Shown here piece by piece: positions 11,309 through 24,110 of a stretch of 64,000 nt of DNA. A program made the position numbers and the translations under genes. The stretch's first letter is position 1; the number at the start of each line of letters is the position of its first letter. The stretch is from Eutypa lata (lineage: Eukaryota > Ascomycota > Sordariomycetes > Xylariales > Diatrypaceae): contig JAKULF010000011.1 of the NCBI GenBank assembly GCA_022661535.1, forward strand, positions 1,550,001 to 1,614,000, in the 5' to 3' direction. The notes under the pieces were generated by a model that was not told where the DNA came from, did not search any database, and saw only the letters and a list, made by a program, of their open reading frames with translations.

Positions 11309-13599
11309 ATGGCGACTGTCACTCCCTACAAACGCGAACTCCCTTTTATTCACCGGACCTGGAAGAGTGCAGTCGACTCGCTCTCCCAGTATGGTCGAAA
11401 GCTCACTACGGCCAACGGTGACAGCCCTGTCAATGGTGACGAGGGCCCACGGATGGCTAAGAGAAGACGCTTAGATGATGATTCGCTAGAGTCAGCCCTA
11501 AATGGGGCCATGGATCACCTTCTACCTGAAACCCTGGATGATTTTGAAAAGGTCTTCCGGGTCCAAGTACTCAAAATCATTCGAAATGGCACACCTGCTT
11601 TTCAAGCCGAGACTTTACTGAACATTGCTAAGTCTCCTGCGAAGAAAGATACCCCAAGTATCAGGATTCGTTGTAGATTAACAATTTACTGGTACAAAGA
11701 TCGTCCGCACAGGGAGTACCGTGCGCTTTATAGCGACAATCAGATTTGCACCATCAAGGTCTTCCAGGACGGGGATGATCCTGCTCCTATGGCAAGGGTT
11801 TACTTGGCAACCCCATTTCATATTCCGGCGGAGAAGATCTATGTTGAGCGAGACGATGGTAAAGGCTTTGGCTTGGATGACTGTTATATGATCGGGGTCG
11901 AGCTGGAGTCTGCTGGTGATCCTCGCTGGCCACCCCAAGACCTCCTACCTAAGGCTGATGCTTACGATGGCGTACCTGACCGCCGACAGCATTGGGTTCT
12001 ATCCACCCAGTTTATTTATAGGTTTGACAAACACCGGTGGACTAGCCCTGTCAAGCTTAGGAAGCGAGCCGGCGAAGATCTTCCCACAGACTTTCGGATA
12101 GATACTGATTTGAGATGGTCGACTGGCCATCCAATGGGGACTAAGGCAAAGCTTGGACTGGAGGACTCACCCCCAGATATTAAACCATCTAGCATAAATG
12201 GTGCCTTGGAGCCTTTGACTAATGGACATGTCAACGGTAGAGTCGAGCATCTCGCAAACGGTTATGCGAAAGATGCACAGGATGTGATGATGATGGACGA
12301 TGATGAGGAACCTGAAGAAGCAACAACTCCTAGTCGCTCACTTAGACATAGGGAGAAACAGAACTACAACTTGAAGCTTTTAAGCGACAAGGCACGAGGG
12401 AAAGAACGAAAGGAGCGCAAACGACGCAAGGCTGCAGAGGAGGCTGAAGCCGAAATGAAGGCTGGCCAAGTGATATGGATCCTCCCACAGGCTGGCCGGG
12501 TTATCTCAGAAAGATTCGCTTGCCTACGGTGTTTTGCTGAACACACTTCGATGGCCCAGCTGAAAGAGCATCTAGAGTGTCATACCGACTACAAGCATTC
12601 TTATCCACCTAGTGGGAATTTTGTCGTGATATCTCCTCATGACCAACCTACACCCCGAATTTCAAAATCTTACTTGATAGATCATCAGAGTCATCGCCAT
12701 CAGAGCGTGGATGATCATGAGAGTGACCTGGAAGAACAGGCTTCGCCACCCAAGCCTCGGAGAAGTCATTCCCGGTCTAAGACTCAACAGGTAAGCTGGG
12801 CAATACTGCATAAATCTGCAAATGTATACTTACACCATTACAATAGCCCATAGTACCACCAAAACCGAGGGACACAAAACTTCTCATCCCGAACAACAAG
12901 CAGCCAATCTACGATCCACTTAGCAAGCAAATTTTGGAACCTGGTTCTCGCGTCGACCCACCTCAGGTTGGCATATCCTGGCTCCTTCAGAAGCATCGGG
13001 ACATTATCCGAGACTACAGCGACTTGCATCCAGACGAGAAGGAATTTATTACAGAATGGGACGCCTTCGTTATTCAAGAAGGTGTCACTACAGAACCTCA
13101 CCTCCAGGAGGTTTACTTGGCATTCGTGGAGCAGAAGGCCTCGTGGTTGCTTGCGTACCAGAGCCGCATGACCGAATTTGCTAAGCATCTTACGTATCTA
13201 ACAGCGAGAAACGCATTGACAGAGGAGACGATATCTGGCGCTCTTGACATCCTACGGAAAGAGAAATCGCAAAAACGTGGTGAACAGCCCGAACACCCGA
13301 AAACGCCCTCTCCTCGGGCTCCTGCGGAAACTCGAAAATCCGTCTCCGGTTGTGCTGTGTGCGGCCAACCGGTACGAGGTCCATCGACCTTGATCTGTGC
13401 TGAATCAGTGAGTCCCCAACCAACGATGTAAACATTAGTGTCCTATAATAGCCAGTTAACGCGCCATAAGGAATGCCTGAGACCCCTGCACCATGATGAT
13501 TGCATACGCGAGGATGCGCTAGTACCCATCGAGCAGAGCAACTGGCGATGCAACGAGTGCTACCGAAGTTCTCAGTCGATTCGATTGAAATGGACATAG
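11309..13599 (+). CDS. suz12: SUZ12-type Polycomb repressive complex 2 subunit (VEFS box)
   Basis: Three exons, 11309-12790, 12847-13407 and 13456-13599, give 728 aa. The open frame extends further upstream without an ATG, so the first in-frame ATG at 11309 (MATVTPYKRELPF) is chosen. Introns have donors GTAAGC and GTGAGT and keep phase 0. A C2H2 zinc finger (C-x2-C, then H-x4-H; FACLRCFAEHTSMAQLKEHL) lies near residue 403. It is followed by a VEFS box from about residue 510 (QPIYDPLSK, WLLQKHRDIIRDYSDL, EKEFITEWDAFV, LAFVEQKASWLL). This combination is diagnostic of SUZ12, the scaffold that supports EZH2/KMT6 in H3K27 methylation and facultative heterochromatin. The last exon adds a PHD-like cysteine cluster (CAVC, LIC, HKEC, WRCNEC). 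Confidence in the family is high; the last splice junction is less certain. Confidence 0.93.
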
Positions 13600-15628
13600 A
13601 TATCACGCTATAACTACGTGCCATCACTGATCTTTGCTAGCTTTCTCCAATTGAGAATGGAACTCGGTTGGGGTAGCAGAAGAAGTTCTAACCTCACCAC
13701 GAGTCGATTTGCTTCAACATTTCCAAGAGCTTTTGGGGGAGGGGCGTAACTCTGCTGGGGAGGGGCGGATGAAATGAATCATCCGCGTCTGGTTCTCCTG
13801 CCCTGCTTTTGGCATTGCAAGTTTTGAACTCTTCCGGGGGAATACGGCATTTGTTCTGATTTTTCCATGGGACGTAATACTGTACGTACCACCTGCATCT
13901 GTATGTAATGTATGTAAAGGCGCAGATTTGGGAGTAGCGAAATGCATTTCACGTTTGACCACTACCTACCTTTACCTACCTTTGTAAATGAATGTACGTG
14001 CGTGGTGGTGTAGGTACGATGATCTGGCATGCGTTTGTATTTGATGAGACACGGGTAGCGCGGGGGTGAATCCATCCTGTAAAAAAGAAGTACCTCTAAT
14101 AGCATTAATATTAAGCCGGTAAGGCGAAATTGTTACCTAAGCTGTTATATGACCAGAAACAAGTTGTGCCCAGATGCAAAAAGCGTTGAAATGCCGCCGT
14201 CGCTACGTTCTGATGGTTCAACCTAGGGCTATGAAGAATGTGCGGATGTTACGTCGCAGTTAACTAGTATGGGGTGGCAACTAGCACTGAACGTACTTAG
14301 AGTCTCAAAATCGGATTCGCTCGTGCATACTTCAGTACTTACCTGCCCATCCATGCCGTCGATTAGACTTGACTCGAATGAAGCTCGACGTGTTGCTATG
14401 ACACGGGTAATTTGGTTGATATACCGACGGTTGATTTGAATGCAGTCTTCGGCTTCATTATGGGTTGTGTAACTAGGTCTGTGAAGTGCTGGTATTTTAA
14501 TGGCTTCTGCCTCCTAAGTAAATAAGTATGTATAGAGGGAAGTAATAGTAAGGTAACATACAAAACTACGTTAGCTTTTCTAGGACAAGCACGGAGAGAG
14601 TTATCAACTCGTCTTATTGGATTATGTATACATCGTATGTGATGTGAAGGTGGGAGTTGGTCCGCATCGCTAGCTAGATAGAGAAGTCGGATGGGTATGT
14701 GAAACCCTGCGTGGGGGCTGGAAGGTGGCGGGACAGAATATATCTCAGCGGTCATGATGAAACGTTCGCTTAGTAGGAATGTATTAAGAAGGCTAGTATA
14801 TATCGATGAGATGGTGCTGTCGTTGTATCATATTCAGGTGCGGATCTAGCTACAGATAGGTTGAGAGGTCTGTCTGTCCTCCCTGGGAATGGTTCTATGA
14901 GAATATCAAATGTGAGTAGCTAGATAGGAGATAGACGTCTTTACAATATTTTGTTACAATCTGTTCAAGTAGTTGAACTACTTGTAGAATTATATTTAGT
15001 CCATTGATGAAGCCTTTTTAGCTACCCCCTGAATTTCAGCGGATATGCGTATAAGTGGTATTTGAAGGGTACGGTTATTAGTTAATAGGTAGGAATGGAA
15101 GCGGGCTTCTTCCCCCTATGTGAGAAATTCAAGGCCTGTTGAATACGCCAGTATCGTCTTAATGTTGGGAGTGAGCGTCAGAACTTAGAAGATGAGGTTT
15201 GAATGATTCATGTCGTAGTTCCTAATACTTGCTATGTTCGAAATAACGCGCGATGCATTCTTGGAAGGAAGTCTTCATAAGTTGTGAATGTCAACTAAAG
15301 CTTAATAAAGAAATTAAATTGGTCAATGGAGAATATCGATGGAGGTTACCGCGTTAGTGCAATGTTGTAGCACCTCTAAGGCATATGCGCCTGGGAGATT
15401 CAAACCCTCATAAAAGGTATGCTTACCCCTATAAATATCTCCGAGAAGCTAAATACGCTGTTACATCTCCCCCAGAAGTCTCCTTTCACACGAAGCCCCT
15501 TTTATCAATCCCGACTACAAATTGTCACCCCCAGCCTTGGGGGTAGTTTCCACCGGAATCCTGAGCCATAACAAGTGGCCTATGTCAACCTAACACACGC
15601 ATCACTGTGCCGCCTCGCATGCTACTTC
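13600..15628. other. Intergenic spacer, nothing recognised
   Basis: This 2-kb region lies between the convergent 3' ends of the SUZ12 homologue and the sugar transporter. It holds short TACCTACC-type runs near 13965-13985 but no convincing coding frame, RNA gene or long repeat. Confidence 0.5.
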
Positions 15629-18600
15629 TTAGTTTATATGCACCTCCTTATGCTCAACGGTCGTAGTCTCGCCCCCTATTTGCTCAACCTGCTGCTTCTG
15701 CGCGTCCTCGGTACCCTCAATGAGCGTCTCAATGCGCGTCTTCGCGAACCGGCGCGCAGAGACCTTATTCTTGAATAGAATATCGAGCTCGGCGTAGGTG
15801 CGACCTTTAGTTTCGGCTATCACACATACATACACACACACATGCACATGTGTGTGTAAATGATTTCAGCCCAGGTAATTAAGTAGGTCACGACCAAAAA
15901 AGAAGAAAAGAAAAGGAGATGCGGAGAAAGGGGGGTAGGACAGTACAAGAGAAAGAAGAGCACTCACGCAAGCGGAAATACAGGTAAGTGCTAAACAGGG
16001 CATTAATACCGGCCCAGAAGAAGGCGGCCTTGGGGCCCCAGTTCCACTCGGCCGGGTTCAGCTGGCGGTACGAGACGACGTTCACGAAGGCGATGTTGAT
16101 GGCGTTGTACGCGTTGCGCGCCAGGATGATGGACTTGGCGCGCAGCCGCGTCGACGGCACCTCCGACACGATCGTGTAGACCACCGGCCCCACCGAGAAG
16201 TTGGCCGTCGCGCTCATGAGCAGCACCATCGTGCCCGCGGCCCAGGACTCCGCCGTGCTCGGCGGCGTGTGGATCCCCATGAAGCCTGTTATGCTGTTTG
16301 TTTTGTTTGGGTGGGAGGTTAGTCAGGTGGTTATTATTAGATTTTCTTTTTAATAATACGAAGATAGGTAGATAGGTATCTAGGATGAAGTTTGGGGGAA
16401 TGGGATCGGATGGGGGTTGCATTGCAATTTGGATTTGTGTTGTGTTGTGTTGTGTTGAAGACGTACATAAGAAGAACAAACATGACGGCCATGCCGCCCA
16501 GCATCAGGGTCTTGCGGCCGATGCGCTCAAGCACGAACCAGCTGAAGATGGTGCCGACGGCGCTGAGCCCGTTCTGGCCCCAACTGACTAGTTAGTCAAA
16601 GCAAGTTAGTGTGATACTTTTCATCATATCTTGTAGAAGGTTCTATAACAGAACAAGAGAGGGAGGATAGTAACTTGGTTTTTTTTTTAATTGGTACTTA
16701 CGCTTGAACGAGTCGCTGGCCGATATTCCCGCCTGCTGGAAGAAGAAGGCCGACAGGCTGCCGAGCGCCGTTCCCGACATGGTCTGGGAGATCCACGTCA
16801 TGCAGACGATCTCGGTCCGCCGCCCGTCGACGCCCTTGAAGCAGTCCCGGTACCGGGTGCCCTCCGCTACTTGTTTCTCCATCTCGTCCGTGTATACCAT
16901 GACTGTGAATCGGTTTTATGGTGTCTTAGTAGGTACACATTTCATTTACTATGATTTGACGGAAGCATTGCGGTGGCATTGTCAGGCAATGGAAAGAAAG
17001 GAAAGGGTGAGCCATGAAACACAGGAGGCTTACGAGCCATAGCCGCGTCGGCCTCGCGCTGAGAAAACCCAGAACTTCTAGCTAATCGTTTCAGTGATTG
17101 CTCCGCCCGGGCTTTTTGCCCCTTTCTCACGCACCACCAGGGTGATTCGGGTGCAAGATAGGTGCCAATGGCGAGTGGGATTGGCCAAATCCATTGCAGC
17201 GCGAAGGGGATTTTGTATCTATAAATAGGTGATTAGTCTCCGGTAGTGGGTGTAGGTATAACAGAAGCGTGATTTAATTCGGCATTCAAGGGGGAATGTA
17301 GGAGGTCTATCAATAGAGATTGAAATTGGCAAACTCACCCCCAGTCATCCGTCCTAGGTATGAACCCAACCAATACTCCACTAGAAACTAAAGATTACGG
17401 AGTTAGAAATGGATATCTTGAATTGAAGGACGTCACCCTTACTAAATTGTCCGATGATCCAGCAGAGATTGACATAAGCAGTGAGATAATGCCGCAGTGG
17501 CACTGGACAAACCTCCGCAGCGTATGCGGTGGTCATTGTCTGGAAGATGCCCCTGCAAGAAAACGCAGAATTAGAAAATGCGCATGTAAGTTTATGAACA
17601 CGCGGCGATCAACCAGCTTCAAGGACATAGGAAATGTCTGTTGACGAAGCCAACACCTCTGTAGTTATTACTCACCAAGCCAACCCCTGGAAGAACTCGC
17701 CGACGAGGAAAATCGTAAGTGTTGGCGCGAAGAACGGAAAGAAGATGAAAGCGGTGATAGCAATCAAGCCCGGCAAGATCGTCCATCGATAGCCGTAGAT
17801 TTCGGATAACCAGCCTGCTATCTTTCGAAAGGGGGGGATTGTGAGATAAGGTCATTGGAACATCCCAGAGAGATGGGGATGGAGGAGGGAGGTCTTACCT
17901 GTAACCCGACTATCTCTCCCACGTTCTTTGCCCCTGTGATCCCGTTCTGCCAACTAGCCGGTATCTGCAACATACCGTTCGGCGCCGGGGTGCCGAACTT
18001 GTTTAAGAAGGCTGGGTATGCGGTGTCTGTTGCAACAAATCACTTTTAGCTTGCCGCTTCTAGCTCATCACGTCGTGGTCTTTCTGTCCCCTTCTGATCT
18101 AATAAATAAATCACACAGCACACACACTCTGGAACTCACAGGAACCTATGATTGAGGTTTGGTAACCTTCCATCTATAATATGGGAATTAGTATGTTCAT
18201 ATGAGCGATATGAAAACCATTGAATCGAGGGATGCAATGAAGAGTCACTTGGGACAGGGGAAAACGCTTACGATGAGACAAGACGACAAGACCATAGACC
18301 ACCCGATCGCCTTCGGGTATATCTTCAGTGCGGTCGAAAGCTTCATGTCGCGCTCTCTTTCATTAGCTTCGTTCGCCTCGTTCACAAGTCTCTAGATAAG
18401 GTGTAGGTCAGCACATGCTCCTCCGCTATTGAATCGCTGGATCTCCCTGCGGTTGAATTGGAAGCGTCGCTCACCATAAAGTCTTCCACATTCGCTGCGA
18501 TGCGCTTAGCGACATCGGGATCAATCTGCGTCGTCTGTCCATCTTCCGGCTGTAGTCTCTCGGGATCACTATCGGTACGGCCTTTCTCATCCGCGGTGTT

Positions 18601-18669
18601 CTGACGGGTCGTTAGCTCCGATGGTACAATGTCCGCCGATCCCCTCCGGTCTCCAGAAGATGAGGTCAT
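15629..18669 (-). CDS. MFS sugar transporter, maltose/alpha-glucoside permease type
   Basis: Twelve exons can be joined with consistent phase: 18669-18475, 18391-18272, 18173-18140, 18026-17899, 17821-17676, 17552-17443, 17387-17339, 17218-17034, 16902-16702, 16587-16467, 16293-15968 and 15816-15629. They give 600 aa. The hydrophilic N-terminus (about 85 residues) precedes the first membrane helix. Sugar-porter signatures appear in order: MEGYQTSIIGS in TM1, GWLSEIYGYRW after TM2, PESPWW before the central loop, SWGQNGLSAVGT, LERIGRKTLM, and PETKGRTYAEL after TM12. These match proton-coupled fungal maltose/alpha-glucoside permeases of the plasma membrane. Two acceptors are unusual (AAG before 17821; AAACAG before 16293). 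Substrate is inferred from family resemblance only. No hydrolase or regulator neighbour supports a sugar-use cluster. Confidence 0.9.
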
Positions 18670-20443
18670 TTTTAAGCAATGGCTAATACACTCTATATAA
18701 ACAACTGTTAATGTCGAATTGAGCACGAGATAGGAGACCGTCAATATTGAGATAATCGCGCTATAAAGTTACTAGACAATATGTCCAGCGACACCACACT
18801 GGCTGACTGGGGAAACAAAGGAACACCATGGGCCTTGATTATAGCTGCATCACTTATGTATGGTCGCTAACGAGGTATTGATAGAGATCGGGCAATCTAC
18901 ACATTTAACTACATCACATGCGTATATTAATCTGCTGCCAGCCAGCCAGCCAGCCAGCATCCCTTGATACGTTACCCCATCGGTGGTATCGAACGCACTG
19001 AGCAGTTCGATATTATCTACGCAGTAGCGTACCAGCGTACCAAGGGCCTTTTCAGACCCCGGGGTAGGGATCGGCATATGGATCGTGGCACCGCTGACTC
19101 GCTGATTGGACGGGGACGCGTTCTATGCCGCAGTTGGTTCCCATGCGGGGTACCGAACAACCTTCTAACGGGCAGCGGCATGGAACTTTGTTTACCAATA
19201 ATTGCTCCCAGGATGACGGTCTAGATTCTACTGCTTATCGCCTCGGTTGGAGAACGAAAATGATGAAGGAATGAAGAAGTCTTCGATAGGGGGCTCACCC
19301 AGTCAGGTCAGACCCAGCTCTGTACGAACTATATAACAGGATAACATGGCCCGCGCATTAACGGTACTCGACTGATTCCTTCGTAAGAGCAATTGCGATG
19401 TTAAGGGAAACCCCCAATATATTGATCCGGTATGTAAGATGTGACGTGATTTACCACAGCTCCGCGGTATGCCGCTTGTTGGATCCTTGCCGTGATCCCA
19501 ATTTGGAAGGAGGAAAGTAAGATACCGCCCCAGATCATGTGAACCAGTTTCTTATACTTTAAATAAAATTCAACTTCCAACTTTGTACTCTCGCATGTAT
19601 TCCCTACTTTGACATCATAGTATGACATGTAACTAAATCTAATATTTCCAGACAGCACTGATGTGCGCAAGGGCGTGCATGGGAAGTTGTAGGCAGATGG
19701 ATGTAAGTACGTTTAAATCGGTATTGATTAGGGATAGAAAGATGTTGCATTTCCTAGGTTTAATGTAACGGTCATTGACATGCTGCGACCGTCCATATAA
19801 CACTAAGCCCACCGCACCTGCCATCAGTATCTTTTATAATGTATGCAACTGTTAAGGAGATTGTTTGATTCTCCAACTAATCCGGGATCAAACCTACGCA
19901 GGAGCTTCTACATAGTTAGCTCATCATCACGTTAATGGCACCAACAGACTCGTACGTATTAAAACTATTGGTTCCCCAAAAAAATGGTCAGTCGGTAATA
20001 TTGATGTTGTAGAAGGTAAAAGTAACGGTCTCGTCATAGACCAGCGGAGACCGTACCTATAGCGCTTGTCCGTCGCAGCTGCCACCACTCGGCATCTTGC
20101 CCACCATTGACGAGACCGAGTTCTCGTCAACGTCAATTCCCATTGCTCACAGTATCATCAATCCCAGCCCGTCCCGACTCACTCAAACTATCCCAAACCA
20201 ACCCGCCGCCCGAATCCCAAGCCCATTGCCGCCTATACCGCCGCCGACCCCCTATCATCCATCACATACGCCCTTAAAAAGGCGGCCGATACGTCGTGGT
20301 AATAATACTTTAATAGTAATGAATATCCCGGACCGAGGTAGTTGTTTTGTATAGTTTATAATAATAGATTTAGGGGAATGACAATTGGAAATAGTGCTAT
20401 ACATCTGTAATTGATATAGCCGTCGTAGCTATAATCAATCCCG
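18670..20443. other. Intergenic spacer upstream of the transporter
   Basis: No gene was recognised in about 1.8 kb. A short GCCA tandem run lies near 18942-18958. The right end abuts the retroelement remnant. Confidence 0.45.
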
Positions 20444-21317
20444 CTATTTAGACAGCTGGGTATCCGTCGCTCGAAATGACAACTCCGTCGCTCGATTGAT
20501 ACACTCGGCCAGACTTTCACCAACACGCCTCTCAAAGTTGTCGACGCGGACCGCCAAAGACGGGTCCGTCCGCAAAACTCTCAAGGGAAAACGCTTCTTA
20601 AAATCTTCTTTCAACGTCTCATACTTCTTCCTCTTCTCAGCATCGAAGTTATTGTACCATTCACGTGCGTCTCCCTGGATACCTTTTCGAAAAGCTGAGG
20701 CCTCTTTCTTGGTTTTCTTCTCAGCAGCTATATCACTGGCCACTCGATTATCAACATACATCTCGACATCGTCGAGGTATTCTTGCATGTCTTCTCCCCA
20801 TTGACCCTCAAAGGTAGGAAGGTCTGAAGTCCGTAATCAGGTTAAACGGCAGCAGTTGAGTCGGGATCCCCTCACCGATGCTGTAAGCGTAGGTAATGTT
20901 CCGAAACGTAGAGTTGGCTGAATGAAGAAGCGCGTGAACAGGTGTAACGTACGAAGGCAAAGGGACGTAGATAGGTAAGTTTGGAAATTAAAGAGGGAGA
21001 GGGACGAAAAAGGAAAAGCAGTAAGTGGGTGCCAAACCCACTCTTGTCACCAAAGTGATTCCAAGAAACGTAGTTAGGTGGGTAAAGTGATGTTGTATTT
21101 TCTGGGTTCTGCTGGCTGGTCCGGGACCAGCCGGAATCAGCTAAATACGTAATACCACGGTCGTGCCTACCACTACCATTAATAGAATTCCTATGGGTTT
21201 TCCTCCAAGCGCATCTCAACATTGATTCTAGATGCATAGTCTTTTGGGAACGAGATGAGATGAGGTGGAAGAACATCGGCCGAAGACTCCCTCACGTGAC
21301 CACCATAACGTCCCACA
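20444..21317 (-). mobile_element. Remnant of a Ty3/gypsy-like LTR retrotransposon (5' LTR plus partial gag)
   Basis: On the minus strand a putative LTR begins TGTGGGACG at 21317 and ends CTTACA at 20882. This is a TGT...ACA unit of about 436 bp with a CACGTGA motif near its start. About 90 bp further on, an open segment from about 20835 to 20444 encodes a retrotransposon-gag-like domain: LPTFEGQW, then a fragment with FRKGIQGDAREWYNNF and LKEDFKKRF, then AECINRATELSF. The in-frame ATG is at 20788 and the frame ends at 20444. An in-frame TGA lies just upstream of the gag homology. No protease, reverse transcriptase, integrase or second LTR was seen, so this is a truncated, non-autonomous relic. 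The LTR limits come from the inverted TGT/ACA ends only; target-site duplication was not established. Confidence 0.6.
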
Positions 21318-24110
21318 AGATAAAGGGGTCGTAACCTACCTATGTAGATAAGATAGTCCCTAAAGTAGGCTGTTAAGACCTATTACCTGGCGACTCTAGG
21401 AGAAATGGATTAGTGATTCGAATTTTATATCCAATTGCCCCCTATTCAAGGAAGCTATTTCATACAACGTAACGTAGGTTATACAATGTAGCCGCCGCTT
21501 CTGAGGCCATGATGGACGAACCAAGAAACTGATACGCTTGGGGAAAGGTAGCAGGAATTAAAATGAAGAAACCAAGGCGGGCAAAGTCAGCCGATAGGTT
21601 AGTACTCCTAAACTAGCACCTCCAGCCTGCGCGTGGTCACCAACCACCGAGCTTCAAGCTGCGACTGCGCATCCATACGAAGTTAGCTATGAGACTAGAC
21701 ACTATAGTGGTATTATCGAAATTTTGTCATGAAATCAAGTGGCTTAGCTGATTACTTACCCATAACTTTCACATACAGAGAAAGACCACCAGGAGATGCA
21801 CATCGAACACTTGGTGTCCGCCTCTGGCGCATACCCGACCTTGTGGGAATGATTTGGTAATTGTTTAAAGGAATACGTGGGTTTTCTTTTACTGATATGA
21901 GAGGGAGAGGAAAGACGCCCATAAATTATTCCCAGTTTGTTTTTCCCTCTTCAAATTGTTGCTCATTCATTGCGGGAGCCTCATGCCCCTTTTTCTTTCG
22001 CCACTTCCCATTTCGTATGATTTATTGACACGAACAAAGAATTAAAAGCCTCTTTCGAGTATTATTCTTAATCCCCTAGAAATGGCATCGAAAGCTGCAT
22101 GGTCTTGTAGTCATCCATGGCTGCCAACGTAGCGCTTGGTCGTGGCGTGAACCCGCTCTGTCTTCTACATTGAGTACTTATGGAGTCCGACTAAAACTAA
22201 ATATGAACGAATGCGCGTATTCCGCTATAAGTTCTTTGTATTACTTCAATTATTATGGAATATACTACAAATATCGCGTGTATGTGCTATGGGAAATAAC
22301 TCGTGCCTGGTAGAATGTCTACCGGATTTAGAGAATCGTACCGCACACCTAAGGCCGGGCCGAGTCGAGTTAAGTAATAGCGGGTCTCAGGAGGGACGAA
22401 CCGGCGATCCACCACGGGTTGAGATCCCGGATACGTCTTACCCTAGGGATAGCTATTGCAATGTACAGTGCCTTACTGAGCATGCTCATGGAACCGGAAA
22501 CTCGAGGAAGTCTGAGATATATCAATTGCCCTAACTTTGGCAAAAAATACTAGCAGAGGTTTTACCAGGAGGTGGCGACGGACGCTGCCGAGATGGCTAG
22601 CGATCCTACTATCGGGATAGTGACGACATCCGAAGACTCGGGGCTCCGTGCCGATTGTCGACTGCCTAGTGGGGAGACGCTAGGCTTGAACCCCGTGTAT
22701 GACCTGGTGTACCATAGTAATCAGTAGCCGTCAATGAAATGAATATATTATCCATTCGAGGAAAATAAGACCTACCGATCATAGGTTCAAAAGGCCATAG
22801 TATGCTTAGTACCCGGAAGTTTCTTGGGATTGCGGTGAGCTTCCCCGCATTGCGCACCACGCCGATATGCGCATCTTCCCGAGAACGGCACAACAAATAT
22901 CTTTAGTTTCAGAGCGTGAACCTCTGGATGGGCGTTTGATCAAATAGCATCAGTAGTAAACCACTTCCCCTACTGTATGCTAGTACCAAAAACGTGATTA
23001 AACCTACTTTCAATGCAACGGCGAGTCATAGTAAATGATTTTTACAAGATTACTAAACACACCTCTTGGTTGATTCCGGGAACATGGCCTTCATTCCTTA
23101 CCTTATCTACATCAAATGGTTAACTGATCATTGGAGAGATTTTTAGCGCTGTGGCTTGTCGCTGACTGCAGAACCTGTGCAGCGTGGCATATGGAACCTT
23201 GGAGTTCTTGGTCATTGGCTGGGTCGAGAGGATGAATGAAGCATTATCACAAGGGACCTCGAGAAGCCCCTTCCCCCCCTATGGGACAAGTCATTCTAAT
23301 CGTATATGTGCACTTTCTTATCAGTTGAGCGTAAACCCTTGCGTTGGTTGCAGATATATAACACCCCTCATCGACGCAAGATGATAGAATGCGACTAGTT
23401 AACTTCTACATTCCTAACTATCCAGACATCTAGAAACCTTCCATCTCCCCAGTGCTAGTGAATATACATTAGTAAGTCTTACACCGACAGCTTTTGCAAT
23501 AGTTACTAACCTAATTAAGTCTGATCCTAAGAAGAAATACTCGAGCATCTGCAAATCGAAGCGTTCAAAATGCAAGCGGATCTAGAGCGACACTATCAGC
23601 AGGTAGCTATGGCCTTATCTCCCCAACAATCAAGTTTATTCAGCTGCGCGGGGAGTGGCAGATCGGCTAAGGATCTCTAGCTGGATTTTCAGGAGTATCA
23701 CAGGGAAGACATCATGCGACGAGAGGGTTCTTAAGGTTACTCAACTCATTAATTGAGGTATACAAATACTGTCATGTATACTGCGCAGAGTTGCCAGGGT
23801 ACGAAATAGTTCGGTGAGGATGTAGCGGCATGGGGGTGGGGATTGAGTACATTCTCTGAAGGGTATGCGATGAGGTCCGATGAAGTATATATAAAGTATG
23901 CTCTTAAAAATCTTCTCATATTATGATCATGTTGTGACTATTGTATTGCCAGTGAGACAATTGAAGCCTCTCATACTTTTCTACCCTGTTAACCCTATTC
24001 TTACCTTACCCCTATCTCTCATTACAGGCCCCCACCCCCCGGCCGGCGAAAGAACTAACCATCGCGATTGACTCTCATTTCTTTTCCCCATTACCTTTCG
24101 CCACTTCGTA
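21318..24110. other. Intergenic, possible decayed sequence
   Basis: No gene can be supported in this 2.8 kb. A GC-richer patch near 22200-22720 carries short open segments that resemble no family I recognise. It may be a decayed insertion. The remaining sequence is AT-rich with stops in all frames. Confidence 0.4.

Noticed and set aside
16003..16479. Minus-strand open frame overlapping the transporter
   Set aside because: It is a shifted frame of GC-rich transporter exon 11 plus intron, giving Arg/His/Gly-rich nonsense.
20872..21276. Minus-strand open frame of about 134 codons
   Set aside because: It lies within the putative LTR and shows no protein-like features.
22211..22534. Plus-strand open frame of about 107 codons
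   Set aside because: No recognised domain. The GC-richer patch could be a decayed insertion, but there is too little evidence for a gene.
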